A DNA stretch of 64,000 nt from assembly GCF_024127895.1 (NCBI RefSeq), contig NZ_JAMYBK010000001.1, forward strand, positions 434,001 through 498,000, read 5' to 3'. Each line of letters starts with the position of its first letter. The stretch's first letter is position 1. This document shows positions 17,726 to 26,218 of the stretch, one piece after another. The stretch is from Pseudomonas guariconensis (GTDB lineage Bacteria; Pseudomonadota; Gammaproteobacteria; Pseudomonadales; Pseudomonadaceae). Made by a program: the position numbers and the translations under genes. The notes under the pieces are model-generated. The model had not been told where the DNA came from, ran no database searches, and saw only the letters and a list, made by a program, of their open reading frames with translations.

Positions 17726-18376
17726 ATGGCCACATACGAAATCCTGATTGCCGATGACCACCCACTGTTTCGCAGCGCCCTGCGCCAGGCCGTTACCCTC
17801 GGCTTGGGGGCGGATGTACGCCTGGTCGAGGTGGCGAGCATCGCCGAGTTGGAAGTCCGCCTGAACGAGAAGGCCGATTGGGACCTGGTCCTGCTGGACC
17901 TGAACATGCCTGGCGCCTATGGCTTCTCCGGCCTGGTCCTGCTGCGCGGGCAGTACCCGCAGATTCCGGTGGTGATGGTCTCGGCCCAGGAAGAGGCGGC
18001 CGTGGTGGTCAAGTCCCGCGAGTTCGGCGCCAGTGGCTTCATTCCCAAGTCGAGCAACCTGGAGGTGATCCAGGACGCGGTGAAGAAGGTCCTCGACGGC
18101 GACGTCTGGTGGCCGCCGCAGGCTTTCGACAAGGTCGACGTGTCGGCCGAGGCCAAGGCGGCCAGTGAAGGCCTGGCGAGCCTGACGCCGCAGCAGTTCA
18201 GGGTCCTGACCATGGTCTGCGAGGGGCTGCTGAACAAGCAGATCGCCTACGAACTGAATGTCTCGGAGGCAACCATCAAGGCCCACGTGACCGCTATCTT
18301 CCGCAAGCTGGGTGTACGCACCCGGACCCAGGCAGCGTTGCTGCTCCAGCAGCTCGAGTCGGTCTCAGGCGGCTAA
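17726..18376 (+). CDS. erdR: LuxR/NarL-type response regulator ErdR
   Basis: A 216-residue response regulator. The receiver domain has the acidic pair ADDH near residue 10, phospho-acceptor Asp in LVLLDLNMPG near 58, and Lys in IPKSS near 109; the C-terminal GerE helix-turn-helix reads LTPQQFRVLTMVCEGLLNKQIAYELNVSEATIKAHV from about 153. In P. aeruginosa the orthologue next to dgkA, ErdR, controls ethanol/acetate metabolism genes. No sensor kinase is encoded nearby, as in that species. The start at 17726 gives MATYEILIADDHP. Confidence 0.85.
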   Translation: MATYEILIADDHPLFRSALRQAVTLGLGADVRLVEVASIAELEVRLNEKADWDLVLLDLNMPGAYGFSGLVLLRGQYPQIPVVMVSAQEEAAVVVKSREFGASGFIPKSSNLEVIQDAVKKVLDGDVWWPPQAFDKVDVSAEAKAASEGLASLTPQQFRVLTMVCEGLLNKQIAYELNVSEATIKAHVTAIFRKLGVRTRTQAALLLQQLESVSGG

Positions 18377-18450
18377 GTCCCCGTGTATTCACGCTTTTTT
18401 GACCTGGGCTGGACTAGTCTGCTGGCCTTTTACCGGTGAAGTGACTCTCC

Positions 18451-18813
18451 ATGTCGCCATTCAAGGGCCAGACCGGCCTCAAACGTATCCTCAACGCTGC
18501 CGGCTATTCGCTGGACGGCCTGCGTGCCGCCTTCAAGGGCGAGGCCGCCTTCCGGCAACTGGTGCTGCTCAACGTGCTGTTGATCCCGCTGGCCTTCTGG
18601 TTGCCGGTCAGCCGCGCGGAGCGGGCGATCCTCATTGCCGTCTGCTTGCTGGGGCTGATCGTCGAGCTGCTCAATTCGGCGGTCGAGGCCGCCATCGACC
18701 GCATTTCCCTGGATCGCCACCCGCTGTCCAAGAATGCCAAAGACATGGGCAGCGCCGCGCAACTGGTGGCCTTGGGCATGGTGGCGTTGGTCTGGGGCGT
18801 GATCCTGCTGTGA
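18451..18813 (+). CDS. dgkA: Diacylglycerol kinase
   Basis: A small inner-membrane kinase that rephosphorylates diacylglycerol released during osmoregulated glucan and lipid A modification. The 120-residue protein has an amphipathic N-terminus (GLKRILNAAGYSLDGLRAAFKGE), three membrane helices, and the catalytic signature ELLNSAVEAAIDRISLDRHPLSKNAKDMGSAAQ at about 72-104. The stop abuts the convergent finR stop. Confidence 0.96.
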   Translation: MSPFKGQTGLKRILNAAGYSLDGLRAAFKGEAAFRQLVLLNVLLIPLAFWLPVSRAERAILIAVCLLGLIVELLNSAVEAAIDRISLDRHPLSKNAKDMGSAAQLVALGMVALVWGVILL

Positions 18814-19740
18814 TCAGGCGATGGGCGGCAGGACGATCTCGTCGCTGCGCCTGACCCCCGCCGTGAAACTGCGGCACAGGTCGAGGAATTCGCGCATGGC
18901 CGAGGTCTGGTACTTCTGCTTGTGCCAGATGAAGTAGAACTGTCGCGCCAGGTCCAGCTCGGGGGTTTCCACCGCCACCAGGCTGCCGCGGCGGAAGGCG
19001 TCGCGCAGCGCCAGGCGCGAGATGCAGCCGATGCCCAGGCCTGACTCCACGGCGCGCTTGATCGCCTCGGTGTGCTCCAGCTCCAGGCGGATGTCGAGGT
19101 TGGCGCGGTGGTGGCGCATGGCCTGGTCGAAGGTCAGGCGCGTGCCGGAGCCCTGTTCGCGGAGGATCCACGCCTCATGGGAGAGCGTCTCGACGTCTGC
19201 CCGGCCGACCTTGGCCAGGGGATGCTGGGGCGCGCAGAACACCACCAGCTCATCTTCTACCCAGGGCTGCACTTCAAGGTCCGGGTGGTTGCAATCGCCC
19301 TCGATCAGACCCAGGTCAATTTCGTAGTGCGCGACTTGTTGCACGATATGTGCGGTGTTCTGCACATGGAGCTTGACCTGGCTCTCCGGGTGGCCCTGCA
19401 TGAAACTGCCGATCAGCAGGGTGGCCAGGTAGTTGCCGATGGTCAGGGTGGCGCCGACCGAGAGCGAGCCGAAGCCTGACTTGCCATTGAGCAGGTCTTC
19501 GATTTCCTTGGCCTGGTCGAGCAGGGCGACGGCCTGGGGCAGCAATTGATGGCCCAGGGCGTTGAGGCTCAGCCGCTTGCCGGCGCGATCGAACAGCTGG
19601 CAACTGGATTGGCGCTCCAGTTCGGTGATCGAGGTGCTAGCGGCCGATTGCGACAACGCCAGCACGCTGGCCGCTCGCGACACGCTCTGGTGCTGGGCCA
19701 CGGCAACGAAGACCTGGAGCTGGCGTAGGGTGAATCGCAT
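18814..19740 (-). CDS. finR: LysR-family regulator FinR
   Basis: A 308-residue LysR regulator with helix-turn-helix FTLRQLQVFVAVAQHQSVSRAASVLALSQSAAS at residues 3-36 and a periplasmic-binding-like effector domain. It diverges from fpr with 120 bases between, the arrangement of finR-fpr in P. putida, where FinR activates fpr under superoxide and other stress and also affects sulfur metabolism. A palindromic stretch near 19743-19790 (ATATCT...AGATAT) may hold its operator; role by analogy. Confidence 0.9.
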   Translation of the reverse strand: MRFTLRQLQVFVAVAQHQSVSRAASVLALSQSAASTSITELERQSSCQLFDRAGKRLSLNALGHQLLPQAVALLDQAKEIEDLLNGKSGFGSLSVGATLTIGNYLATLLIGSFMQGHPESQVKLHVQNTAHIVQQVAHYEIDLGLIEGDCNHPDLEVQPWVEDELVVFCAPQHPLAKVGRADVETLSHEAWILREQGSGTRLTFDQAMRHHRANLDIRLELEHTEAIKRAVESGLGIGCISRLALRDAFRRGSLVAVETPELDLARQFYFIWHKQKYQTSAMREFLDLCRSFTAGVRRSDEIVLPPIA

Positions 19741-19860
19741 ATCTATATAACCGATAAGACATATCTTGATAATTCATTTAACAGATATTGTCGCTGCCCC
19801 TAAACTATCGCGCAACTGCGCGCTTGGTCCGCGCTGCGTCTTTCTTCAGGAGCCCCTTAG

Positions 19861-20640
19861 ATGAGCAACATGAACCACGAACGTGTCCTCAGTGTGCATC
19901 ACTGGAACGACACCCTGTTCAGCTTCAAGTGCACCCGCGATCCGGGCCTGCGCTTTGAGAACGGTCAGTTCGTGATGATCGGCCTGCAACAGCCCAATGG
20001 CCGTCCGCTCATGCGCGCCTATTCCATCGCTTCGCCGAACTGGGAAGAGCACCTGGAGTTCTTCAGCATCAAGGTGCCGGATGGCCCGCTGACCTCCCAG
20101 CTGCAGCACCTGAAGGAAGGCGACGAGATCATCATCAGCAAGAAGCCCACCGGTACCCTGGTCCTCGACGACCTGAACCCGGGCAAGCACCTGTACCTGC
20201 TGAGCACCGGTACCGGCCTGGCACCGTTCATGAGCGTGATCCAGGACCCGGAAACCTACGAGCGTTTCGAAAAGGTGATCCTGGTCCACGGCGTGCGCTA
20301 CGTCAACGAGGTGGCCTACCGTGAGTTCATCACCGAGCACTTGCCGCAGAACGAGTTCTTCGGCGACGCGGTGCGCGACAAGCTGATCTACTACCCGACC
20401 GTGACCCGTGAGCCGTTCGAGAACCAGGGCCGCCTGACCGACCTGATGCGCAGCGGCAAGCTGTTCAGCGACATCGGCCTGCCTCCGATCAATCCGCAGG
20501 ACGACCGTGCGATGATCTGCGGCAGCCCGAGCATGCTCGATGAGACCAGCGAGGTCCTCGACAGCTTCGGCCTGAAGATCTCCCCGCGCATGCGCGAGCC
20601 GGGTGACTACCTGATCGAGCGTGCCTTCGTCGAGAAGTAA
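19861..20640 (+). CDS. fpr: Ferredoxin-NADP+ reductase
   Basis: A 259-residue FAD enzyme moving electrons between NADPH and ferredoxin or flavodoxin. The FAD motif RAYSIASPNWEEHLEFFSIK (RxYS) is at about 51-70, the second motif GPLTSQLQHLKEGDEI follows, and the NADP-binding segment LSTGTGLAPFMSVI is near 117. The C-terminus, ending YLIERAFVEK, is the proteobacterial bacterial-type tail. AGGAG precedes the ATG. Probable partner of FdxA; regulated by divergent finR. Confidence 0.97.
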   Translation: MSNMNHERVLSVHHWNDTLFSFKCTRDPGLRFENGQFVMIGLQQPNGRPLMRAYSIASPNWEEHLEFFSIKVPDGPLTSQLQHLKEGDEIIISKKPTGTLVLDDLNPGKHLYLLSTGTGLAPFMSVIQDPETYERFEKVILVHGVRYVNEVAYREFITEHLPQNEFFGDAVRDKLIYYPTVTREPFENQGRLTDLMRSGKLFSDIGLPPINPQDDRAMICGSPSMLDETSEVLDSFGLKISPRMREPGDYLIERAFVEK

Positions 20641-20648
20641 GGCGAATG

Positions 20649-20688
20649 CAAAAAAACGCAGGCCTTGGTTTTGGCCTGCGTTTTTTTA
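20649..20688. terminator. Bidirectional terminator between fpr and trmO
   Basis: Ten-bp stem AACGCAGGCC/GGCCTGCGTT with an 8-base loop, flanked by an A run on the left and a T run on the right, so it can serve both converging transcripts. Confidence 0.9.
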
Positions 20689-20722
20689 TTCTGCCTTTGG
20701 GTCGCCGCTGGCGCCGAAAAAC

Positions 20723-21418
20723 TCAGCGATCCTGCACCACTTCCAGCACACGGATCTGCCCAGGCCGCGGGTAGTGCCAGCGCACCTGTACATCCCAGAA
20801 CTTCACCCCATACACCCGCTCCACCGGCGGCACCTGGTAGGCCGGCCGCGGATCCTGGCTCAGGCATTGCTCGATCAACTCCACCAGCGGCTCGCCAAGG
20901 CGCAAGGCATGCGCCTTGGCCTGAGGTAGGGCGCTGTCGCTCCAGGTCACGCCGATCGCTTCAGGCGCGTCGTCGGCCATCTGGTTGCTGGCCTCGGCGA
21001 TGCTGTCGGCATAGGGTACATAGGGCTTGATGTCCAGCACTGGCGTGCCATCGAGCAGGTCGATCCCCGAAAGCAGCAGGCGCCCGGGCTCGACGCCCTC
21101 CAGGCGCACTACCGACTGGCCGATGCCGTTGGGCCTGTGGGTGGCGCGGGTGGCGAACACCCCCATGCTCTTGTTGCCACCCAGGCGGGGCGGGCGCACT
21201 TTCAGGCGGGGCTTGTCTTCCAGTGCCTGGTGGAACAGGAACAGCAGCCAGATATGGCTCACCTGTTCCAGCCCCGCCACCGCATCGCCCTGGTCGAACG
21301 GCGGCAACAGTTCCAGTACGCCGCGTGCCGCTGGCGCCAGGCGAGGCTGGCGGGGGATGGCGAACTTCTCCTTGAAGCAGGAGCGCACGATACCGACCGG
21401 CGAAACCGTATGCTGCAT
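20723..21418 (-). CDS. trmO: tRNA (t6A37) N6-methyltransferase TrmO
   Basis: Methylates t6A37 to m6t6A in threonine tRNA. The 231-residue protein shows the TsaA/UPF0066 barrel: PVGIVRSCFKEKFAIPRQP near residue 7, RPPRLGGNKSMGVFATRATHRPNGIGQSVV near 75-104, and DIKPYVPYADS near 130, then the C-terminal domain. It lies 6 bases after the DUF1456 gene on the same strand, so the two are probably co-transcribed with the upstream pseudouridine-synthase homologue. Confidence 0.93.
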   Translation of the reverse strand: MQHTVSPVGIVRSCFKEKFAIPRQPRLAPAARGVLELLPPFDQGDAVAGLEQVSHIWLLFLFHQALEDKPRLKVRPPRLGGNKSMGVFATRATHRPNGIGQSVVRLEGVEPGRLLLSGIDLLDGTPVLDIKPYVPYADSIAEASNQMADDAPEAIGVTWSDSALPQAKAHALRLGEPLVELIEQCLSQDPRPAYQVPPVERVYGVKFWDVQVRWHYPRPGQIRVLEVVQDR

Positions 21419-21424
21419 GGTCGT

Positions 21425-21886
21425 TCAGCCACGCACGCGCAGGGTCAGGCCCTTGAGGAAATTGCGCAGTAACTGGTCGCCGCAAGGGCGGTAGTTGTCA
21501 TGGCCGACCTTGCGGAACAGGGCGCTGAGCTCGGGCTTGGACACGGGGAAGTTGGCCGCCTTGAGCACTGCGTGCAGGTCTTCTTCCTTGAGCTCGAAGG
21601 CCACCCGCAGCTTCTTGAGGATGGTGTTGTTGCTCACCGGCACCTCGATCGGCTGAGGAGGGCGGCTGTCGTCACGACCGCGGCGGTGGATCACCAGGCC
21701 ATCGAGAAAATGCGCCATGACCCGCTCGGGGCAACGCACGTAGCCGGGCTCCTCTTCTTTCTTCAGGTAGCTGGCGACCGTCTCGGCGGAGACTTCGAGG
21801 CCGGTCAGCCCGATGATCTCGGCCATCTGGGCATCGCTGACCTTGAGCATGTAGCGCAGGCTGCGCAGGACATCGTTGTGGTTCAT
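21425..21886 (-). CDS. DUF1456 (YehS-like) protein
   Basis: A 153-residue protein made of two copies of the DUF1456 repeat: NDVLRSLRYMLKVSDAQMAEIIGL at the N-terminus and NNTILKKLRVAFELKEEDLHAVLKAANF from about residue 86, each followed by a short stretch ending near FLDGL or FLKGL. E. coli YehS has the same build. No biochemical role is established. It sits between trmO and an RsuA-family gene on the minus strand. Confidence 0.88.
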   Translation of the reverse strand: MNHNDVLRSLRYMLKVSDAQMAEIIGLTGLEVSAETVASYLKKEEEPGYVRCPERVMAHFLDGLVIHRRGRDDSRPPQPIEVPVSNNTILKKLRVAFELKEEDLHAVLKAANFPVSKPELSALFRKVGHDNYRPCGDQLLRNFLKGLTLRVRG

Positions 21887-21947
21887 GCTGGGTGATCCTG
21901 TTCAGGTGCCACGCCGGAGCTGGCGTGGCGGTATTGCCTGTGGTCCG

Positions 21948-22658
21948 TTAGAAACGTTCGTTGACGGCCAGGTAGCGCCACTGGCCCAGGGGCAGCTTGC
22001 CCATGGATACTCCGCCGAGGCGGATGCGGCGCATGCCCAGCACGGTCAGGCCGAGGCTGGTGCAGAGCGCGTCGACCTGCCCGGGCAAGGGGTTCTTCAG
22101 GACCAGGCGCAGGTGGTTTTCGTTCTGCCAGCTGGCCTTGGCCCGTGGCAGCTCACGGCCGCCCCGGGTGATGCCGCGGGCCAGGCGTTGCAAGGCCTCG
22201 GTGGAGGCCTCGCCGTCGACCTGGACGATGTATTCCTGTTCCAGCCGATGCAAGTCGGCGTCGATCTTGCGCGTTACCCGCCAGTCCTGGGTGTACAGCT
22301 GCAGGCCGCTGGCGCCGGCCTGCAAGGGGGCGACGCAGGATAGCCGGGTGAAATGGCCATGCAGCGGCCGCACCGGCTGGCCATGGGACGCGCTGAGGGT
22401 GGCCATGCCCAGGCTGGCCCGACCTGCTTCGGCATCCAGCCCGGCGGGCTGGTTGAGCAGCAGGGTGACCGGGGCCAGGGGCTCGGCACGGGCGCCCGGT
22501 AGCAGTTCGACCCGCTGAGACAGGACCTTGAACTGGGGCTGCTCGATCACTACGCCGTCGACCGTGACCCAGCCGCCTTCGATGTACAACTCGGCCTCGC
22601 GGCGGGAGCAGCCGAGCTGCTCGATGAGGCGTTTGGACAGGCGCACGGGTTCGGACAT
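21948..22658 (-). CDS. RsuA/RluF-family pseudouridine synthase homologue lacking catalytic Asp
   Basis: A 236-residue protein with an N-terminal S4 RNA-binding domain (RLSKRLIEQLGCSRREAELYIEGGWVTVDG) and an RsuA-type catalytic fold. Where active enzymes have GRLDxxTxGL, this one reads APLQAGASGL, so the catalytic Asp is replaced by Gln. The later RQIRRM region reads GQVDALC. The rest of the fold (EYIVQVDG; IRLGGVSMGKLPLGQWRYL) is kept and the frame is intact. It is probably an RNA-binding protein without synthase activity, or uses another residue. Start at ATG 22658 (MSEPVRLSKR). Confidence 0.8.
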   Translation of the reverse strand: MSEPVRLSKRLIEQLGCSRREAELYIEGGWVTVDGVVIEQPQFKVLSQRVELLPGARAEPLAPVTLLLNQPAGLDAEAGRASLGMATLSASHGQPVRPLHGHFTRLSCVAPLQAGASGLQLYTQDWRVTRKIDADLHRLEQEYIVQVDGEASTEALQRLARGITRGGRELPRAKASWQNENHLRLVLKNPLPGQVDALCTSLGLTVLGMRRIRLGGVSMGKLPLGQWRYLAVNERF

Positions 22659-22772
22659 GGAGACGATTCGCAAGAGGGCAGGGAAAGGCTGCCATTGTAC
22701 CCGCCCGGGCGACCTTGGGGCTGGGAATCTGCGCCATTTCGGAGAAAGCGCACTGTCTCTTCGGAACAAGCC

Positions 22773-23231
22773 CTAGGAGTTTGTACGAATAAGCCTCATG
22801 TGAAGCAGGGGATAGGGTTGGCCCAAGCCGTCGGTGGCCGAGCGTCCGGTCACTTCGAAGCCTTCGTGCAGGTAGAAGCCCAGTGCCTGGGGGTTCTGCT
22901 CGTTGACGTCCAGGCGCTCGGCATTCAACTCGTCGATGGCATAGCGCAGCAGACGCTTGCCGACTCCCTGCCCGCGGTGCTCGGGAGCGACGAAGAGCAT
23001 GTCCACCCGGCCGTTGGCCACACCGGCGAAACCAAGGATATGTCCGTTGCCGTCCTTGCAGCAGATCAGCATCACCGCATCGAGGTACTGGCGCAGCACG
23101 TGCTCGCGCAGCAACAGGATGTAGGACTCGGGAAGGAAGTCGTGGGTAGCGCGCACCGACGCCTCCCAGACCCGGACCAGCTCCGGGTAGTCGCTCAGGT
23201 GTGGGGTTCGCAGCGTCAGTGCCGGCGGCAT
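22773..23231 (-). CDS. GNAT N-acetyltransferase, YjaB-like
   Basis: A 152-residue acetyl-CoA-dependent transferase. The acetyl-CoA loop VAPEHRGQGVGKRLL is at about 83-97, followed by LDVNEQNPQALGFYLHEGFEVTGRSATDGLGQPYPLLHM, which closely follows E. coli YjaB. I use the ATG at 23231, because GGAGG lies 8 bases before it; an ATG 15 bases earlier would bury that site. Substrate unknown. It is separated from rimO upstream by a terminator. Confidence 0.85.
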   Translation of the reverse strand: MPPALTLRTPHLSDYPELVRVWEASVRATHDFLPESYILLLREHVLRQYLDAVMLICCKDGNGHILGFAGVANGRVDMLFVAPEHRGQGVGKRLLRYAIDELNAERLDVNEQNPQALGFYLHEGFEVTGRSATDGLGQPYPLLHMRLIRTNS

Positions 23232-23296
23232 GTCGTGATCCTCCATGGGGGACGTTCCGGTACCCGCGAACGGGCCGTCTTCCTCACAACATAGAT

Positions 23297-23327
23297 GCAA
23301 AAAAATGCCCCGCCAGTGGACGGGGCG
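23297..23327 (-). terminator. rimO terminator
   Basis: Stem GCCCCG/CGGGGC with an 8-base loop and, on the minus strand, a T7 tail, 34 bases after the rimO stop. Confidence 0.85.
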
Positions 23328-23360
23328 CGATGGGCTGCAAGGCAGCCCTGACATCTGGCT

Positions 23361-24692
23361 TCAGACCGGCTCGGCCCACATGTCGTACTCGTCGGCATCG
23401 ACCACCCGGCAACGCACCTTGTCCCCCGGCTTGAAACCGTGGTTGCCATCGATGAACACGCTGCCGTCGATTTCCGGGGCATCGAAGAAGCTACGCCCGA
23501 CCGAGCCCTGCTCTTCGACCTCGTCGATCAGCACCTCGATTTCCTTGCCGATGCGCAGTTGCAGGCGCGCGGCGCTGATGGCCTGCTGGTGCGCCATGAA
23601 GCGATCCCAGCGTTCCTGCTTGATGGCGTCCGGCACTTCCTCCAGGCCCAGGTCATTGGCCGGGGCCCCTTCGACCGGCGAGTACTGGAAGCAGCCGACG
23701 CGGTCGAGCTGGGCTTCGGTCAGCCAGTCGAGCAGGTACTGGAAGTCTTCCTCGGTCTCACCGGGGAAGCCGACGATGAAGGTCGAGCGGATCACCAGTT
23801 CCGGGCACTGCTCGCGCCATTTCTTGATGCGGGCCAGGGTGCGGTCCTCGAAGGCCGGGCGTTTCATGGCCTTGAGCACCTTGGGGCTGGCGTGCTGGAA
23901 GGGGATGTCCAGGTACGGCAGGATCTTGCCGGCGGCCATCAGCGGGATCACGTCATCGACGTTCGGGTACGGGTAGACGTAGTGCAGGCGCACCCAGGCG
24001 CCGAGGCTGCTCAAGGCCTCGCACAGCTCGAGCATGCGGGTCTTGACCGGGCGGCCGTTCCAGAAATCGGTCTTGTACTTGACGTCGACGCCATAGGCGC
24101 TGGTGTCCTGGGAGATCACCAGGATCTCCTTGACCCCGGCCTTGACCAGGCGTTCGGCCTCGCTCAGCACTTCGCCGACCGGGCGGCTGACCAGCTTGCC
24201 GCGCATGGACGGAATGATGCAGAAGCTGCAGCTGTGGTTGCAGCCTTCGGAGATCTTCAGGTAGGCGTAGTGACGCGGGGTCAGCTTGACGCCCTGGGGC
24301 GGTACCAGGTCGATCAGCGGGTTGTGGTCCTGGCGTGGAGGTACCACTTCATGGACGGCACTGACCACCTGTTCGTACTGCTGCGGGCCGCTCACCGACA
24401 GCACGCTGGGGTGCACTTCGCGGATGTTGCCTTCCTCGACGCCCATGCAGCCGGTGACGATGACCTTGCCGTTTTCCTTGATCGCCTCGCCGATCACTTC
24501 GAGAGACTCGGCCTTGGCGCTGTCGATGAAGCCGCAGGTGTTGACCACCACCACGTCGGCATCCTCGTAGGTGGGCACGACTTCATAGCCTTCCATGCGC
24601 AGCTGGGTCAGGATGCGTTCGGAATCGACCAGGGCCTTCGGACAGCCCAGGGAAACGAATCCTACCTTGGGAGTGGCGGGAGTGGTGGACAT
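23361..24692 (-). CDS. rimO: Ribosomal protein S12 methylthiotransferase RimO
   Basis: A radical-SAM enzyme adding a methylthio group to Asp88 of ribosomal protein S12. The 443-residue protein has the N-terminal UPF0004 domain with three cysteines ([21 protein letters not shown]), the radical-SAM CxxxCxxC in [17 protein letters not shown] near residue 147, and a C-terminal TRAM domain ([12 protein letters not shown] onward). The ATG at 24692 begins [19 protein letters not shown]; earlier in-frame codons lie in the promoter region. Confidence 0.97.
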   Translation of the reverse strand: MSTTPATPKVGFVSLGCPKALVDSERILTQLRMEGYEVVPTYEDADVVVVNTCGFIDSAKAESLEVIGEAIKENGKVIVTGCMGVEEGNIREVHPSVLSVSGPQQYEQVVSAVHEVVPPRQDHNPLIDLVPPQGVKLTPRHYAYLKISEGCNHSCSFCIIPSMRGKLVSRPVGEVLSEAERLVKAGVKEILVISQDTSAYGVDVKYKTDFWNGRPVKTRMLELCEALSSLGAWVRLHYVYPYPNVDDVIPLMAAGKILPYLDIPFQHASPKVLKAMKRPAFEDRTLARIKKWREQCPELVIRSTFIVGFPGETEEDFQYLLDWLTEAQLDRVGCFQYSPVEGAPANDLGLEEVPDAIKQERWDRFMAHQQAISAARLQLRIGKEIEVLIDEVEEQGSVGRSFFDAPEIDGSVFIDGNHGFKPGDKVRCRVVDADEYDMWAEPV

Positions 24693-24925
24693 GGCTAACC
24701 TCGGTATTGAATGCAGGCCGCCCAGCCGGTGACGGGGGCGGTCCTGGTGGACGCTTGTGGCGCCTCTGATCAAAAAGTGCGCAATTCTAGCGAGCGCAAG
24801 GTCGCTTGACCAGCACAAAAGCGACGAACGCTGCGTCGTGCTTCGCTACCCCATCGGGGGCAAGCGCTGCCGGGGCCGAACCGATCACTTGGGGCCGCTT
24901 ACCTGACGGGCATACACCCATGCCT

Positions 24926-26218
24926 TCACGGCTGCGCGGCCATGCTGGTCTTGTCCTGGCGCGCATCGATCGCGCCGATCAGGCGCTTGGCCAGCGCCGG
25001 GTAGTTCTCGTCGAAGTGATGGCCACCGGGCAGCTCCAGGCGCTCACCGACGGCGGTCTTGTCGGTGCAGCCGCTCTCGTGGGCTTCTTCCACGCCATAG
25101 ACGCACACCACCTTCGCTGCCGGCAACCTGGCCATCTCCGGCCCGGTCGGCGCTTCCTGGCCCTCCTTGCCCAGCCAGCCCTCGACCTCGATCTCGAAAC
25201 TGCCGCTGCGGGCGAACGCCAGCAGGATCACCGCGTCGATGCGCTGCTGGTCTTGCGCCGGGAGGCGGTTGTAGATCGCTGGCAGCACGTCGGCACCGAA
25301 GGAATAGCCGGTGAGCTCGAAGCGTTTGGTGCCCCATTTCTGTCGGTAGTGCTGCATCAGCGCGGACAGGTCGACGGCACTCTGCTCCGGGGTCTTGTGC
25401 TGCCAGTAGTAGCGCAGGGTGTCGATGCCGACCACCGGGTAGCCGAGCTTGGCCATCTCGCCAGCCACACCGCGGTCCAGGTCACGCCAGCCGCCATCGC
25501 CGGAGAGGAACAGGGTGACGGTGTCGCTGGCCTGGCCGGCCGGGACTTCCACCACTGGCAGGTTCGGGACGTTGCCGTCACGACCGACCAGGGCCTGGGC
25601 CAGTTGGGCCCTGAGCACCTCGGGCAGGTGAATGTCGTAGTCGCTGATGCTGGTTTCGGCGTTGGCCTGGCTGCGGACGAAGGCGGCGCTGGCGTCGTCC
25701 GGGTTGTCGTTCCAGGCCACCTGCCAGTGGCCATGGGCGGCGGATTTCGGCAGCGACTGGCAGCCGGGCTGGTCCATGCTGAAATCCACGGAGATGGCGC
25801 GTGCCGTGTCGTCGGCCTGGCCGGCCAGCCAGCGCCAGGCCTGGGCGGCGCCCGGCCCGATGCCGGCAACCAGCGTCGGCTTGCCCGACAGCTGCGCGAT
25901 GGCCTGCTCGAGTGCCTGTCGTTGTCTGGTGCAGTCGGCCGGCGGCAGGATCACCTGGACCAGCTGGGCTGCACCGGCCTGGCTCAGGTCCAGCAGTTGC
26001 TTGTCGCTCAGGGCCTGGCCCTGGGGCACGCCGATGGCGACCCGGGCCTTGGCCTGTACGCCTGGGGTGGCGCGCAGCAGGCTGCTGCCGTCGGCCAGGG
26101 CCAGGTGTTGCAGATGCGCCGCTGGCGTCGGTCGGGCCCAGAGCCAGAAGACCATGGTGCCTGCCAGCAGGGCCAGGAGCAGGGGAATCAATACGTACAG
26201 CCAGTAGCGTCGGGTCAT
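24926..26218 (-). CDS. AcvB/VirJ-family serine hydrolase, partner of MprF
   Basis: A 430-residue periplasmic alpha/beta hydrolase held by an N-terminal membrane anchor (residues 6-28). The VirJ domain in the C-terminal half has a FLSGDGGWRDLDRGVA motif near residue 240 and a nucleophile elbow GYSFGAD near 305; a His in GGHHFDENY near 400 could complete the triad. In P. aeruginosa the gene beside mprF encodes an alanyl-phosphatidylglycerol hydrolase, and Agrobacterium AcvB hydrolyses lysyl-PG. Its start overlaps the mprF stop (TGATG), so synthesis and turnover of aminoacyl lipid are co-expressed. Confidence 0.85.
   Translation of the reverse strand: MTRRYWLYVLIPLLLALLAGTMVFWLWARPTPAAHLQHLALADGSSLLRATPGVQAKARVAIGVPQGQALSDKQLLDLSQAGAAQLVQVILPPADCTRQRQALEQAIAQLSGKPTLVAGIGPGAAQAWRWLAGQADDTARAISVDFSMDQPGCQSLPKSAAHGHWQVAWNDNPDDASAAFVRSQANAETSISDYDIHLPEVLRAQLAQALVGRDGNVPNLPVVEVPAGQASDTVTLFLSGDGGWRDLDRGVAGEMAKLGYPVVGIDTLRYYWQHKTPEQSAVDLSALMQHYRQKWGTKRFELTGYSFGADVLPAIYNRLPAQDQQRIDAVILLAFARSGSFEIEVEGWLGKEGQEAPTGPEMARLPAAKVVCVYGVEEAHESGCTDKTAVGERLELPGGHHFDENYPALAKRLIGAIDARQDKTSMAAQP

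Noticed and set aside
23439..24698. A 419-codon frame opposite rimO
   Set aside because: Shadow of rimO; no supporting motif.
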